Source: Muribaculaceae bacterium
GTDB lineage: Bacteria; Bacteroidota; Bacteroidia; Bacteroidales; Muribaculaceae
Length of the DNA: 64,000 bases
NCBI GenBank assembly: GCA_017555085.1
Contig: JAFZHD010000018.1
Location: 186,001 to 250,000, forward strand
Reading direction: 5' to 3'
Shown here piece by piece: positions 18,069 to 27,775 of this stretch. Made by a program: the position numbers and the translations under genes. The notes beneath the pieces were generated by a model, which saw nothing but the letters and a program-made list of their open reading frames with translations, did not search any database and was not told the DNA's origin. How positions within the stretch are numbered: the stretch's first letter is position 1; every line of letters starts with the position of its first letter.

Positions 18069-19673
18069 ATGTCAGTATTAGGAAAATTAAAACAAGCATT
18101 AGGATTCTCTGACGACGAGAATGACGACTTTTATAATGATAACGAATCGGTAAACGAGCGTACAGAACTAGTCAAAACAACTGCGCCCCAACCCGTCAAA
18201 GTTTCAGTCCCTGAAACCACAGATTTGACACCACTCATTTTTGACGGTGTGGTAAAAATGATTAATGACACATTGCCCGACTTCTTGAAATCATGTCTTG
18301 ACGTTGAGGCACAACGCCGTTATATCTATAATTCACTTGATGAAGGATTGAAGGCAACCATCGGCAAAACAATGGCCGATGCTAAAAGTTGTGCCGCCGG
18401 ACAATGGCAAGGCGAGCGTGAATCTCTTCGTGGTCAGATCGAGCAACTCAAAGTTCAAAACAAAACTTTGAGCGACAAACACGGTGAAATTCATCAACAG
18501 TATTTAAGTGCCGAACGCCAAAAACGTGCACTCAAAGAGCGTGTTGCCGACTTGGAAAACCAAGCATCAAACTTTGAAGCAGAAAAAGAACAATACCAAC
18601 TCGAAGTTAAGAGTTTAATGAACAAACTTAAAGTCACCCAAGTATTAGACGGTGATGCAGCCGAGTTGAAACAGGAAATTGTCAACCTACAAGAGCAATT
18701 AGAAGAGGCTCGCAAAGCCGACAAGTCAACCGAATTGCAACAACTTATCGAAGCAGCCAATACACAAATCACACAAAAAGAGCAAGAAATTGCATCGCTT
18801 AACGAGCAGATTTCTCAATTAAATGAAACTGCAGTCAAATGTGATGATGCTCAACTTGAATCATTGCAACAACAATTAGCACAATTAACCGAGCAAAATA
18901 CCAATCTTGAATCGGCTTTAACAGCATTAAAGACAAAAGAAGAAATTGCCGATGCTATGATTAATGACCTTAACAAAAAGACCGCCGAAGCAATTGAAAA
19001 ACTCAAAGCAGCAGAAGCGTCATTGGCCGAAAAAGACGAGCGAATTACATATCTCTCTACCGACAACAACAGTTCGACACAAGAGGTTGAATCTTTGAAG
19101 AATATGCTTAAATTGTCAAATGACGAACTACAAGCAGCACGCGAAGAAATCGCATCAAACAAAGAGGAAATGGAGCAAGCACGCGAAGCCATTGAGACAT
19201 TAGAAGAAATCCAGGAAATGGCAGAGCAGTTTGAACAAATCAAAGCACAAAAAGAGTCTCAAATAGCATCTTTGAAAAAAGACACTCAATCGTTGAGTTC
19301 ACAAATATCGCATCTTCAAAAAGAAAACGAGTCTTTGAAAAAGACCATTGAAAACAATTTGTATTCACAAGTTGAATCAGAAAAGGCTCTTCGTGAAGAA
19401 ATCGAAAAATTAAAGAAAGAACTTGCGAAGAAAACCGAAGTACTTGATTTGAGCGAAGAAACTGTAACCGAAAAGCCTCAAACCAAGAAACGCGCCCCCA
19501 AAATTTCGGCAATCGACGAAAGTCTTGACGATACCGATTGGCTTGTTGCCACTCCCCCTCCGGGTACTGTAACTCGCCCCACACCCGCAACTACCGACGA
19601 CGATTTTGGCTATAAATCTCCGGTTATTAAACAAGCGCCTGAAAATTCAGCGCAAATGTCTTTATTTGAATAA
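18069..19673 (+). CDS. Long coiled-coil protein with C-terminal clamp-like motif
   Basis: A 534-residue soluble protein with no signal peptide. Residues 1-50 are short, acidic and probably flexible. Residues about 55-110 form a compact predicted-helical block (IFDGVVKMINDTLPDFLKSCL). Residues about 115-465 are an almost unbroken coiled coil rich in Glu, Gln, Lys and Leu heptads. Residues 470-534 are Pro/Thr/Asp-rich and likely disordered. The extreme C-terminus reads QMSLFE, which matches the bacterial sliding-clamp-binding form QL[SD]LF and is close to MutS QMSLL. Long coiled coils score against SMC and myosin by composition alone, so similarity of that kind means little. It sits seven bases after the receiver/ATP-grasp gene and is probably its partner. 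Function unknown. Confidence 0.75.
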   Translation: MSVLGKLKQALGFSDDENDDFYNDNESVNERTELVKTTAPQPVKVSVPETTDLTPLIFDGVVKMINDTLPDFLKSCLDVEAQRRYIYNSLDEGLKATIGKTMADAKSCAAGQWQGERESLRGQIEQLKVQNKTLSDKHGEIHQQYLSAERQKRALKERVADLENQASNFEAEKEQYQLEVKSLMNKLKVTQVLDGDAAELKQEIVNLQEQLEEARKADKSTELQQLIEAANTQITQKEQEIASLNEQISQLNETAVKCDDAQLESLQQQLAQLTEQNTNLESALTALKTKEEIADAMINDLNKKTAEAIEKLKAAEASLAEKDERITYLSTDNNSSTQEVESLKNMLKLSNDELQAAREEIASNKEEMEQAREAIETLEEIQEMAEQFEQIKAQKESQIASLKKDTQSLSSQISHLQKENESLKKTIENNLYSQVESEKALREEIEKLKKELAKKTEVLDLSEETVTEKPQTKKRAPKISAIDESLDDTDWLVATPPPGTVTRPTPATTDDDFGYKSPVIKQAPENSAQMSLFE

Positions 19674-19683
19674 AACCTGACAA

Positions 19684-21849
19684 ATGATTAAGAAAGTAAT
19701 CACATCAATTTTGTTGACAATCGCAGTTATTGCCCATGGCAATAATGTTAAGTCAATTTCTAAATATGTATTTCCACAAAATGTGCCTTCATCTCCAGTC
19801 GAATATGTTTACATGCCTGACGGTTCATACTTGACTCTCAACGATGGTGGTAAAACAATCGTCAAATATGACATCAAAACAGGTCAAGAGATTGAGACTG
19901 TTATTGATGTATCCAAAACACGAGGCACAAAAATAGATGCTATCGAGGGCTTTGAGTTAAGCCAAGATGGCACCAAATTATTGGTTTACACCGACAAACA
20001 AATGATTTACCGTCGCTCGTTCAAAGCGTCATATTATGTCTATGAAATCAAACGCAACATGCTTGTTGCTTTGAGCGAAAACTTCCCTCACCAACAAGCC
20101 CCTTTGTTCTCGCCCGATGCGCGAGTGGTCGCTTTCGTTGCCGACAACAACATCTATTTAAAAAAGCTTGATTACAACACCGAGGTTGCAGTAACTACCG
20201 ACGGTAAAATCAATGAAATCATTAACGGTGTGCCCGATTGGGTATATGAGGAGGAATTTACCACAAACAATTCAATGGCGTGGGCTCCCGACAACATGAC
20301 ATTGTGCTTCATCAAGTACAATGAAAAGTCGGTTAAAGACTATACAATACAACTCTACAAAGGTACTTGTAACCCCAAACGCCAATATGAGTATTACCTC
20401 GGCGAATTTAAGTATAAATATCCCGTAGCAGGCGAACTCAACTCTATTGTTTCGGTACATAGTTATGACATCGAAACGCGCAAAATAAAGAAAGTCGCTC
20501 TGCCCGATTCTCGCATCGAGTACATTCCCCGCATCGCATACGGTCACGATGCTACTCGCCTGATGGTTACCACACTCAATCGTGAGCAAAACCGCATGGA
20601 AATCTATGCTGTTAACCCCAAATCAACTGTGGTTAAATCAGTTTATGTCGAAGAATCCGACTCATGGATTGCACCCGAAACATACGAAACCATTAAGTAT
20701 TACCCTGACTATTTCATTCTGAATTCTGACAAAGACGGTTATTCTCACATCTATCAATACTCATATTCTGGCAACTTGATGCGCAAAGTTACATCAGGTC
20801 AATATGAAGTAACCGATTTCTACGGATTTGACAATTTGGGCAATGCTTATTTCCAATCAACTATTACCGGCGAGTTAAATCGAGTTGTATCAAAACTTGA
20901 CCGCAAAGGCAATATCGTGCATCTATCAAAAGAACAAGGAACTGCATCGGCAGTATTCTCTCCTACCATGAACTATGCCATGCTCAATTATAGCAACATC
21001 ACTACTCCGCCTGTTTACAAGATTATCGACAGCAAGGGCAAAGAAATCAGAGTACTTGAAGACAATGCCACTTATGCTGCTACATACAAGTCGGCTCCTC
21101 AAAAAGAGTTTTTCAAAGTCAAAAGCAACGGTGTCGAACTTAATGGCGTAATGCTCAAACCTGCCGATTTTGACTCATCAAAGAAATATCCCGTTATTAT
21201 GACCCAATATAGCGGTCCAGGTTCACAACAAGTGCGCAACCGCTGGCAAATGGATTGGGAATATTATGCCGTTACACAAGGATTTATTGTTGTTTGCGTT
21301 GACGGTCGTGGCACCGGATTCCGCGGTAACGAATTTGAACGAGTTGTTTACAAACAATTAGGCAAATACGAAACATTTGACCAACTCGCGGCTGCTAAAC
21401 ATGTATCTTCATTGAGTTTTGTTGACTCTAAACGCATAGGTATTTGTGGTTGGAGTTATGGCGGTTATGAAACACTCATGGCTATTTCACACAAACAATC
21501 GCCTTTTGCTGCCGCTGTTGCCATAGCACCCGTTACCGATTGGCGCTATTATGACTCAATCTATGCCGAACGCTACATGCTGACACCTCAATCAAACGAA
21601 GAAGGTTATGATGCAGGTTCACCTATCAAACTCGCAGCAAATGTGTCATGTCCGTTGTTGCTAATGTCGGGCACAGCCGATGATAATGTGCATTTCCAAA
21701 ACACTATCGAATATGTGTCGCAGTTACAATCAAACGGTATATTGTGTGATATGCTCATATTCCCTAATATGAATCATTCTATCAACCACTGCAACGCACG
21801 CTCATTGGTATATGCCAAGATGATTGACTACTTTAAGCGCAACATGTAG
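19684..21849 (+). CDS. Dipeptidyl-peptidase IV-like S9 serine peptidase
   Basis: A 721-residue periplasmic peptidase with a signal peptide ending near residue 20. Residues about 40-480 form the DPPIV-type beta-propeller, and residues about 485-721 the alpha/beta-hydrolase domain. The catalytic triad is visible: Ser591 in GWSYGG, Asp666 or 667 in GTADDNVH and His698 in NMNHS. A double-Glu motif (VYEEEFTTN), which in DPP IV holds the peptide N-terminus, is present near residue 190. By family it removes Xaa-Pro or Xaa-Ala dipeptides from peptides for use as amino-acid sources. The gene follows the coiled-coil gene by 10 bases; this looks like simple operon packing rather than a shared task. Confidence 0.92.
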   Translation: MIKKVITSILLTIAVIAHGNNVKSISKYVFPQNVPSSPVEYVYMPDGSYLTLNDGGKTIVKYDIKTGQEIETVIDVSKTRGTKIDAIEGFELSQDGTKLLVYTDKQMIYRRSFKASYYVYEIKRNMLVALSENFPHQQAPLFSPDARVVAFVADNNIYLKKLDYNTEVAVTTDGKINEIINGVPDWVYEEEFTTNNSMAWAPDNMTLCFIKYNEKSVKDYTIQLYKGTCNPKRQYEYYLGEFKYKYPVAGELNSIVSVHSYDIETRKIKKVALPDSRIEYIPRIAYGHDATRLMVTTLNREQNRMEIYAVNPKSTVVKSVYVEESDSWIAPETYETIKYYPDYFILNSDKDGYSHIYQYSYSGNLMRKVTSGQYEVTDFYGFDNLGNAYFQSTITGELNRVVSKLDRKGNIVHLSKEQGTASAVFSPTMNYAMLNYSNITTPPVYKIIDSKGKEIRVLEDNATYAATYKSAPQKEFFKVKSNGVELNGVMLKPADFDSSKKYPVIMTQYSGPGSQQVRNRWQMDWEYYAVTQGFIVVCVDGRGTGFRGNEFERVVYKQLGKYETFDQLAAAKHVSSLSFVDSKRIGICGWSYGGYETLMAISHKQSPFAAAVAIAPVTDWRYYDSIYAERYMLTPQSNEEGYDAGSPIKLAANVSCPLLLMSGTADDNVHFQNTIEYVSQLQSNGILCDMLIFPNMNHSINHCNARSLVYAKMIDYFKRNM

Positions 21850-21871
21850 TAAAACGGTTTAATCAACTGAT

Positions 21872-22777
21872 ATGAAGACATCAATGTTAGTCATTACAGG
21901 TCCCACAGCGTCGGGCAAAACACGTCGAGCAGTCGATATTGCCCGAGCACTCAATGGAGAGATTATCAGCGCCGATTCGCGACAATTATACCGCGAAATG
22001 GACCTTGGCACCGGTAAGGACCTAAATGAATATGAAGAAATTCCATATCACTTGATTGACATTTGCCCTGCCGGATATAAATACAATTTGTTTGAGTATC
22101 TGCGCGATTTTCAAACAGCTTATAACGACATCAAATCACGCAACAAGTTCCCCATCTTATGTGGCGGAACAGGTCTTTATGTCGAGTCGGTCATTAAAGG
22201 GCTACAACTCCCCGAAGTTCCCGAAAACGCAACATTAAGAGCCTCGCTACAAGGCAAATCATTGGAAGAATTGACACAGATTTTGTCAACGATGAAATCG
22301 TTGCACAATGTTACCGATGTTGATACAGCCAAACGAGCAATCAGAGCAATCGAAATTCAGCAATACTACATTGACCACCCAGATGAGGCCAAGAACGCCC
22401 AACCCTCGCCGATGCTAGATGTGGTTATTATTGGTGTAGATATTGACCGCGAAAGCCGCCGAAATCGCATTTCCAAGCGACTTATTACGCGCCTTGAAGA
22501 AGGTATGGTCGATGAAGTGCGCGCCATTCTTGACTCAGGTGTACCAGCCGAGGACTTGATATATTATGGACTTGAATATAAATATCTCACAATGTATGTA
22601 ACTGGTGAGATTTCCTATGAGCAAATGGTGTCAGAATTGGAAATTGCCATCCACCAATTTGCCAAACGCCAAATGACCTGGTTCAGAGGAATGGAACGAC
22701 GCGGATTCAAGATAAATTGGTTACCGTGGGATATGCCCAAAGATGAATTTGTTGATGCCGTAATTCAAATGCTATAA
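21872..22777 (+). CDS. miaA: tRNA dimethylallyltransferase MiaA
   Basis: A 301-residue enzyme, near the family length, that adds a dimethylallyl group to N6 of A37 in tRNAs reading codons starting with U. The P-loop GPTASGKT is at residues 9-16. The family segments SADSRQLYREMDLGTGK, LCGGTGLYVESVIKGL and FAKRQMTWFRGM are all present. The start ATG follows the peptidase stop by 22 bases. The product is later matured by MiaB, which is not in this window. Confidence 0.97.
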   Translation: MKTSMLVITGPTASGKTRRAVDIARALNGEIISADSRQLYREMDLGTGKDLNEYEEIPYHLIDICPAGYKYNLFEYLRDFQTAYNDIKSRNKFPILCGGTGLYVESVIKGLQLPEVPENATLRASLQGKSLEELTQILSTMKSLHNVTDVDTAKRAIRAIEIQQYYIDHPDEAKNAQPSPMLDVVIIGVDIDRESRRNRISKRLITRLEEGMVDEVRAILDSGVPAEDLIYYGLEYKYLTMYVTGEISYEQMVSELEIAIHQFAKRQMTWFRGMERRGFKINWLPWDMPKDEFVDAVIQML

Positions 22778-22780
22778 ACA

Positions 22781-23767
22781 ATGAAACGCCTGTTGGCCAT
22801 ATCGTTATGTGTTATGATTTCAAGTTTGAGCATATTTGCTCAACACAAACATTCACGCAGAGATTTCGCTCTGCCGGCCGATAGCGCATATAGAGTCTCA
22901 TTATCCACTAACCTTGAAAAAGCGACAATGTCGGCACGCATCGCAATGACAAAGAACGGCGAGCGACATGGCATGAGCAAACAACATTGGACTCTGTTTT
23001 GGAACAAGGAATCGGCCAACAAATACAACTATATATCATTTCAATGTGGTAACACCAATTATGGCGATTATACCGACCAACGCTTTGCCCGCATCACTGT
23101 TGGACAACACATCAACGGCAACGACTCAATTATCTTTTCAAAAGATTTAGTAAGCGGCTTGAATAGGTCAACCGGTTATAATTCGATTTTGTTGGAATAT
23201 CGCAACAACCACGAATTAAACATCTTTGTCGGTCATAAAGAATACCGATTACTATGTTCATGCACAGTGCCATTGATTGACGGCAGCAGTTGCGGAGTCT
23301 TTGGTAATGTTAATCTCAATGTTCAGTCTTTTATTTCTCAAAGTTTCATCGACAAAAGTGTGGAACTCGCCACACCTTGGACCATAGAAACACTTAAAGA
23401 GCATTATACAAATTCAACTGACTTAATTGAAGGCTTTTGGACATATCTCGACCGAGACAATGATGTCAAAAAGGCACAATGTGGCGGCCGCTACACATTT
23501 GCCATAGTCAAGAATGCAAATGGATATGATTTAATTTATATATCTGGAGCTGAAACAAACTCAAATAAATGGAAATGCGGAACAATTAAAGGGCAACTCC
23601 GTTACACAATTTTCAAGAACCATTATGACCTTATCTGGCATGACTCAATGTTTGAAACAATCACTACCGATGCCTATGCCGACATAATCGACAATGTGAT
23701 ACTTTCATTACAGTTCCCCATATACGACACCACCATTCGCTTCTCAAAAATGGTAGAATTACGATAA
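22781..23767 (+). CDS. Secreted protein of unknown function
   Basis: A 328-residue protein with a Sec signal peptide (MKRLLAISLCVMISSLSIFAQ). The mature part seems beta-rich, with repeated short strands and several Cys residues (CGNTNYGD, LLCSCTVPL, KAQCGG, KWKCG). Residues about 215-328 (DLIEGFWTYLDRDND, GYDLIYISGAE, HYDLIWHD) resemble a separate lipocalin-like or small beta-barrel unit. I do not recognise a family. It begins three bases after miaA, so it is in the same transcript, yet a secreted protein next to a tRNA enzyme gives no functional hint. Periplasmic or outer-membrane-facing location is inferred from the signal peptide. Confidence 0.7.
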   Translation: MKRLLAISLCVMISSLSIFAQHKHSRRDFALPADSAYRVSLSTNLEKATMSARIAMTKNGERHGMSKQHWTLFWNKESANKYNYISFQCGNTNYGDYTDQRFARITVGQHINGNDSIIFSKDLVSGLNRSTGYNSILLEYRNNHELNIFVGHKEYRLLCSCTVPLIDGSSCGVFGNVNLNVQSFISQSFIDKSVELATPWTIETLKEHYTNSTDLIEGFWTYLDRDNDVKKAQCGGRYTFAIVKNANGYDLIYISGAETNSNKWKCGTIKGQLRYTIFKNHYDLIWHDSMFETITTDAYADIIDNVILSLQFPIYDTTIRFSKMVELR

Positions 23768-23933
23768 TTATACCCTCCTTTTAGCTATCTAATACACATT
23801 CATAACTGACATCAGTACACCAAATTTTGCCCAAAACAAAACATCTGACAACAAAAACACCGTAAAATTTTCAATTTGTAAACTTTTTTAGAATAAAAAC
23901 ATCAAAATTTATATTGTTCTTGCATTTTTTTTG

Positions 23934-23941
23934 TATATTTG
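23934..23941 (+). promoter_or_regulatory. -7 box for the malic enzyme gene
   Basis: TATATTTG with a TTG at 23914-23916, 17 bases upstream, at the end of an A/T-rich gap (23768-24016). It predicts a leader of about 70 bases before maeB. No other structure was seen in this 249-base gap. Confidence 0.7.
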
Positions 23942-24016
23942 CAAGCAAATCACTATTAATAACAACCTATATTCACCGATTAGATTGTTTCTATAAGGTA
24001 TAAATATATTACGATT

Positions 24017-26308
24017 ATGTCAAAAGTTACAAAAGAAATGGCCTTGGACTACCACCGCGACGGTAAACCAGGCAAAACCGAAGTAGTTCCCACCAAGCCC
24101 TATTCGTCACAGAGCGACCTCGCCCTTGCTTATTCGCCGGGCGTAGCATTCCCTTGCCTTGAAATTGAACAGAATGCACAAGATGCTTATGAATATACCA
24201 ACAAAGGCAATCTCGTTGCCGTAATTTCAAACGGTACAGCCGTATTGGGACTTGGCGATATTGGCGCACTTGCAGGAAAACCCGTTATGGAAGGTAAAGC
24301 CCTTCTTTTCAAGATATTTGCAGGTATCGACTGTTTTGACATCGAAGTTGATGAAAAAGACCCTGAAAAATTCATCAACATCGTTAAAGCGATCGCACCC
24401 ACATTTGGCGGCATCAATCTCGAAGACATCAAAGCACCCGAATGCTTTGAAATCGAACGCCGACTCAAAGAAGAATGCAACATTCCCGTAATGCATGACG
24501 ACCAACACGGCACCGCCATTATTTCAGGAGCCGGATTGCTCAACGCACTTGAAATTCAAGGAAAGAAAATCGAAGAAGCGCGCCTCGTTGTAAACGGTGC
24601 TGGTGCAGCAGCCGTATCATGCACACGTCTCTACATTGCCCTCGGTATCAAGCCCGAGAATATCGTAATGTGTGACAGTAAAGGCGTACTCAACAAAAAA
24701 CGTACCGACCTCAACAAGCAGAAACAAGAATTTGCTACAGACCGCGACATCGACACTCTCGAACAAGCGATGAAAGATGCAGATGTATTCTTGGGTCTTT
24801 CTGTTAAAGATGTTGTTACAGCCGAGATGGTACAATCAATGGCAGCAAAACCCATTGTATTTGCCCTCGCTAACCCCGACCCCGAAATTGCTTATGATGT
24901 AGCAATTGCATCTCGCCCCGACCTTATTTTTGCCACAGGACGCTCTGACTATCCCAACCAAATCAACAATGTGTTGGGCTTCCCCTATATCTTCCGTGGC
25001 GCACTCGACTCTGGAGCGACCGTAATCAACGAAGAAATGAAACTTGCCGCAGTGCGTGCCATTGCCGACTTGGCGAAGAAAACTGTGCCCTCGGTTGTTA
25101 ACGCAGCATACGGCATGACCGACCTCAAATTTGGTCGCGACTACATATTGCCCAAGCCCCTTGACCCCCGTCTCATTACCACTGTTGCACCCGCTGTTGC
25201 ACGCGGAGCAATGGAATCAGGCGTAGCACGCCGCCCCATCACCGATTGGGAAGCATATAACGAAAAACTTCGCCAACTCATGGGCAGCGACAATAAACTA
25301 ATGCGTCGCTTTGCCGAAGAAGCAAAATGCAACCCCAAACGTGTCGTATTCTCCGAAGCAAACACCGACAATATGTTGCGCGCTGCCGTTTCGGCTGCAA
25401 GTCAAGGCATCTGTATCCCCATCTTGCTCGGTAACGAAGAAATGATTGAAAAACGCGCCGCACGACTCGGACTCAACATTAAGGGCATCGAGATTGTTAA
25501 CCTTCGCCACGACCGCGAAGCCGATCGTCGTAGCCGTTATGCTCAGAAATTCTCGGAAAAACGCCAACGCAACGGTGTTACCTATCCCGAAGCATTGGAA
25601 AAAATGTTTGACCGCAGTTATTTCGGCATGATGATGGTATCAACAGGCGAAGCCGATGCAATGATTGCCGGAACATACTCGGGTAACCACACCGTTGGCG
25701 AAATCGCACGCGAAGTTGTTGGCATTCGTCCTTGCTACAACCACTTTGCATCAATGCACATCATGACCACAAAACGAGGCACATATTTCATTGCTGACAC
25801 AGCTGTCAACAATGTTAATTCAGAAGAAACTCTCTATGACATTGCTCGATTGGCTAAATATGCCGTTGAATACTATGCTCATAACCCCGTTATGGCAATG
25901 GTATCATACAGCAACTTCGGCTCAGACAACGGAGCAGAGTGTCAAATGGTACACAATGTGGTTGACCGCATGCACAAAGAATATCCCAACCTCGCAATTG
26001 ACGGAGAAATGCAAATTCACTATGCGCTCAACAAGGAATTGCGCGACAAGACCTACCCCTTCACACGACTCAACGGCCAGGAAGTCAACACGCTCATATT
26101 CCCCAACCTCACAGCCGCTAAGACAGCATTCCGTATGATGCTCGAAATGGGTGTAGGCGAAGCCGTAGGTCCTATCCAAATCGGTTTGAACAAACCCGTT
26201 CACTTTATCGGCGTTGATGCCTCTGTACGCGACATCATCAACCTCACAACCATGGCCGTGCTAGATGCTGCCGTATTGGGTAAAGTTGGTTGCGCCGACC
26301 AAGCATAA
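24017..26308 (+). CDS. maeB: NADP-dependent malic enzyme (MaeB type, PTA-fused)
   Basis: A 763-residue cytosolic enzyme converting malate to pyruvate and CO2 with NADP+. The malic N-terminal domain (about 10-160) contains the family segments [13 protein letters not shown] and [19 protein letters not shown]. The NAD-binding domain follows (about 165-400; [15 protein letters not shown]). Residues about 425-760 form a phosphotransacetylase-like domain ([25 protein letters not shown]), which in MaeB proteins is regulatory, sensing acetyl-CoA, rather than catalytic. The gene stands alone with its own promoter and terminator. The codon choice is biased toward CTC, AAC and CGC, consistent with strong expression. 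Confidence 0.96.
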   Translation: MSKVTKEMALDYHRDGKPGKTEVVPTKPYSSQSDLALAYSPGVAFPCLEIEQNAQDAYEYTNKGNLVAVISNGTAVLGLGDIGALAGKPVMEGKALLFKIFAGIDCFDIEVDEKDPEKFINIVKAIAPTFGGINLEDIKAPECFEIERRLKEECNIPVMHDDQHGTAIISGAGLLNALEIQGKKIEEARLVVNGAGAAAVSCTRLYIALGIKPENIVMCDSKGVLNKKRTDLNKQKQEFATDRDIDTLEQAMKDADVFLGLSVKDVVTAEMVQSMAAKPIVFALANPDPEIAYDVAIASRPDLIFATGRSDYPNQINNVLGFPYIFRGALDSGATVINEEMKLAAVRAIADLAKKTVPSVVNAAYGMTDLKFGRDYILPKPLDPRLITTVAPAVARGAMESGVARRPITDWEAYNEKLRQLMGSDNKLMRRFAEEAKCNPKRVVFSEANTDNMLRAAVSAASQGICIPILLGNEEMIEKRAARLGLNIKGIEIVNLRHDREADRRSRYAQKFSEKRQRNGVTYPEALEKMFDRSYFGMMMVSTGEADAMIAGTYSGNHTVGEIAREVVGIRPCYNHFASMHIMTTKRGTYFIADTAVNNVNSEETLYDIARLAKYAVEYYAHNPVMAMVSYSNFGSDNGAECQMVHNVVDRMHKEYPNLAIDGEMQIHYALNKELRDKTYPFTRLNGQEVNTLIFPNLTAAKTAFRMMLEMGVGEAVGPIQIGLNKPVHFIGVDASVRDIINLTTMAVLDAAVLGKVGCADQA

Positions 26309-26330
26309 GCAACACACCACTCCCCTATAT

Positions 26331-26361
26331 AAAAACGCCAAGTACTCCTTGGCGTTTTTTT
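26331..26361 (+). terminator. Terminator after maeB
   Basis: A perfect 12-base stem (26331-26342 with 26348-26359), a 5-base loop and an adjoining run of seven or more T residues. A textbook intrinsic terminator. Confidence 0.9.
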
Positions 26362-26476
26362 GTATTTATAGTTGGCATATAACTCAAAAACCGCTGCAAT
26401 TAATTTCTTACAAAGTATGTCTCATATATCGGTTGAAAAAATTGTCGGCAAATTTCGCTGATTAGAGATTTATCTA

Positions 26477-26484
26477 TAATTTTG
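26477..26484 (+). promoter_or_regulatory. -7 box for the threonine ammonia-lyase gene
   Basis: TAATTTTG lies 22 bases before the ATG at 26507; a weak TTTCG stands 19 bases upstream of it. A TTG codon at 26498, in frame, falls almost on the predicted transcript start, so ATG 26507 is preferred. Confidence 0.6.
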
Positions 26485-26506
26485 CGTTAAATTATACTTG
26501 TTACCT

Positions 26507-27703
26507 ATGCTTGATATTAGCGAAATTTATAAGGCGGCTGAGGTGCTGAAACCTGTTGTTCGCCATACAACAATTATTGAATCGCCCAAAATCAACCCCA
26601 AGGGCCTCATTTATCTGAAAACCGAAAACCTACAACTTACCGGTTCATTTAAGTTGCGTGGTGCCTATTACAAAATTTCGCAACTTTCGCCCGAAGAAAA
26701 GAAACGCGGCGTTATTGCATGCTCTGCGGGAAACCATGCACAAGGAGTAGCTCTCGGTGCTACTCATAATGGGATTAAGTCTCTGATTTGCCTACCAGCA
26801 GGCGCACCTATCTCAAAAGTCGAAGCGACCAAGGCTTTGGGTGCAGATGTATGTCTCGTTCCTGGTGTATATGACGATGCTTATGACAAGGCTATCGAGT
26901 TGCGCGACAAGCATGGCTACACTTTTGTTCACCCATTTGATGACCCGTTGGTAATTGCCGGACAAGGCACTATCGGTCTTGAAATTCTCGAAGATATGCC
27001 CGACCTTGATGCTGTGGTTATACCCATCGGCGGAGGAGGTCTAATATCGGGCGTAGCATTTGCCATTAAGACATTGCGACCTGATGTGAAAATATATGGC
27101 GTTCAAGCCAAAGGTGCCGCAAGTATGGTGGCATCAATACACGAAGGCAAACGCTTACACTTATCAAATGTATCAACTATTGCCGATGGCATTGCTGTTA
27201 AAGAGCCTGGCATCAACACATTTGAAATGTGTAAACAATATGTCGATGAGGTTGTAACCGTGACTGAAGACGAGATTGCAGCGGCTATCCTAGCTCTTAT
27301 AGAACAACAAAAACTAGTGGCCGAGGGCGCAGGTGCAGTAGCCGTAGCGGCAGCCATGTTTGACAAAATTCCTGTTGAAGGCAAAAAAGTGGTGTGCATC
27401 GTATCGGGCGGCAACATTGATGTAAACATTCTTAACCGTGTGATTAACCGCGGTTTAACCAAGAGCGGACGCAACTGTTCGCTCACTATCATGCTCTATG
27501 ACAAACCTGGACAGTTGTCGGGAGTGTGTAATGTTATCGCGCAGTTGGGTGGCAACATAATTTCGGTAAACCACGAACGCACAAACGCAAGCACCCACAT
27601 CACGGGCTGTACTATTCGCGTTACGCTCGAAACTCGCAACCAAGAGCACATCGACACTATTATCCAAGGCCTCACCGATGCCGGATATGAGATACTTTTC
27701 TAA
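26507..27703 (+). CDS. ilvA: Threonine ammonia-lyase (threonine dehydratase)
   Basis: A 398-residue PLP enzyme making 2-oxobutanoate and ammonia from threonine, the entry to isoleucine synthesis. The cofactor lysine is Lys49 in TGSFKLRGA, and the glycine-rich phosphate loop is IPIGGGGLISG. Residues about 320-398 form one ACT-like regulatory domain (LTIMLYDKPGQLSGVCNVIAQLGGNI). This medium form with a single ACT domain differs from the E. coli IlvA with two. The gene faces the leu operon across a bidirectional terminator. That places isoleucine and leucine supply side by side but on separate transcripts. A catabolic role cannot be excluded. Confidence 0.94.
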   Translation: MLDISEIYKAAEVLKPVVRHTTIIESPKINPKGLIYLKTENLQLTGSFKLRGAYYKISQLSPEEKKRGVIACSAGNHAQGVALGATHNGIKSLICLPAGAPISKVEATKALGADVCLVPGVYDDAYDKAIELRDKHGYTFVHPFDDPLVIAGQGTIGLEILEDMPDLDAVVIPIGGGGLISGVAFAIKTLRPDVKIYGVQAKGAASMVASIHEGKRLHLSNVSTIADGIAVKEPGINTFEMCKQYVDEVVTVTEDEIAAAILALIEQQKLVAEGAGAVAVAAAMFDKIPVEGKKVVCIVSGGNIDVNILNRVINRGLTKSGRNCSLTIMLYDKPGQLSGVCNVIAQLGGNIISVNHERTNASTHITGCTIRVTLETRNQEHIDTIIQGLTDAGYEILF

Positions 27704-27725
27704 ACGGATTTAACCCCAACGAAAA

Positions 27726-27755
27726 AGCGGCAGAATTGGTTTCAATTCTGCCGCT
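27726..27755. terminator. Bidirectional terminator between ilvA and leuB
   Basis: A perfect 13-base stem (27726-27738 with 27743-27755) with a 4-base loop. An A run precedes it and a T-rich stretch follows, so it can serve both convergent transcripts. Confidence 0.85.
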
Positions 27756-27775
27756 AATTTTATAACAAATGTTCC

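Noticed and set aside
18400..19470. SMC or RmuC-like DNA protein
   Set aside because: Coiled-coil composition alone; no Walker motifs, hinge or nuclease residues.
25290..26308. Separate phosphotransacetylase gene
   Set aside because: The PTA-like part is in frame with and continuous to the malic domain; it is the usual MaeB C-terminal domain.
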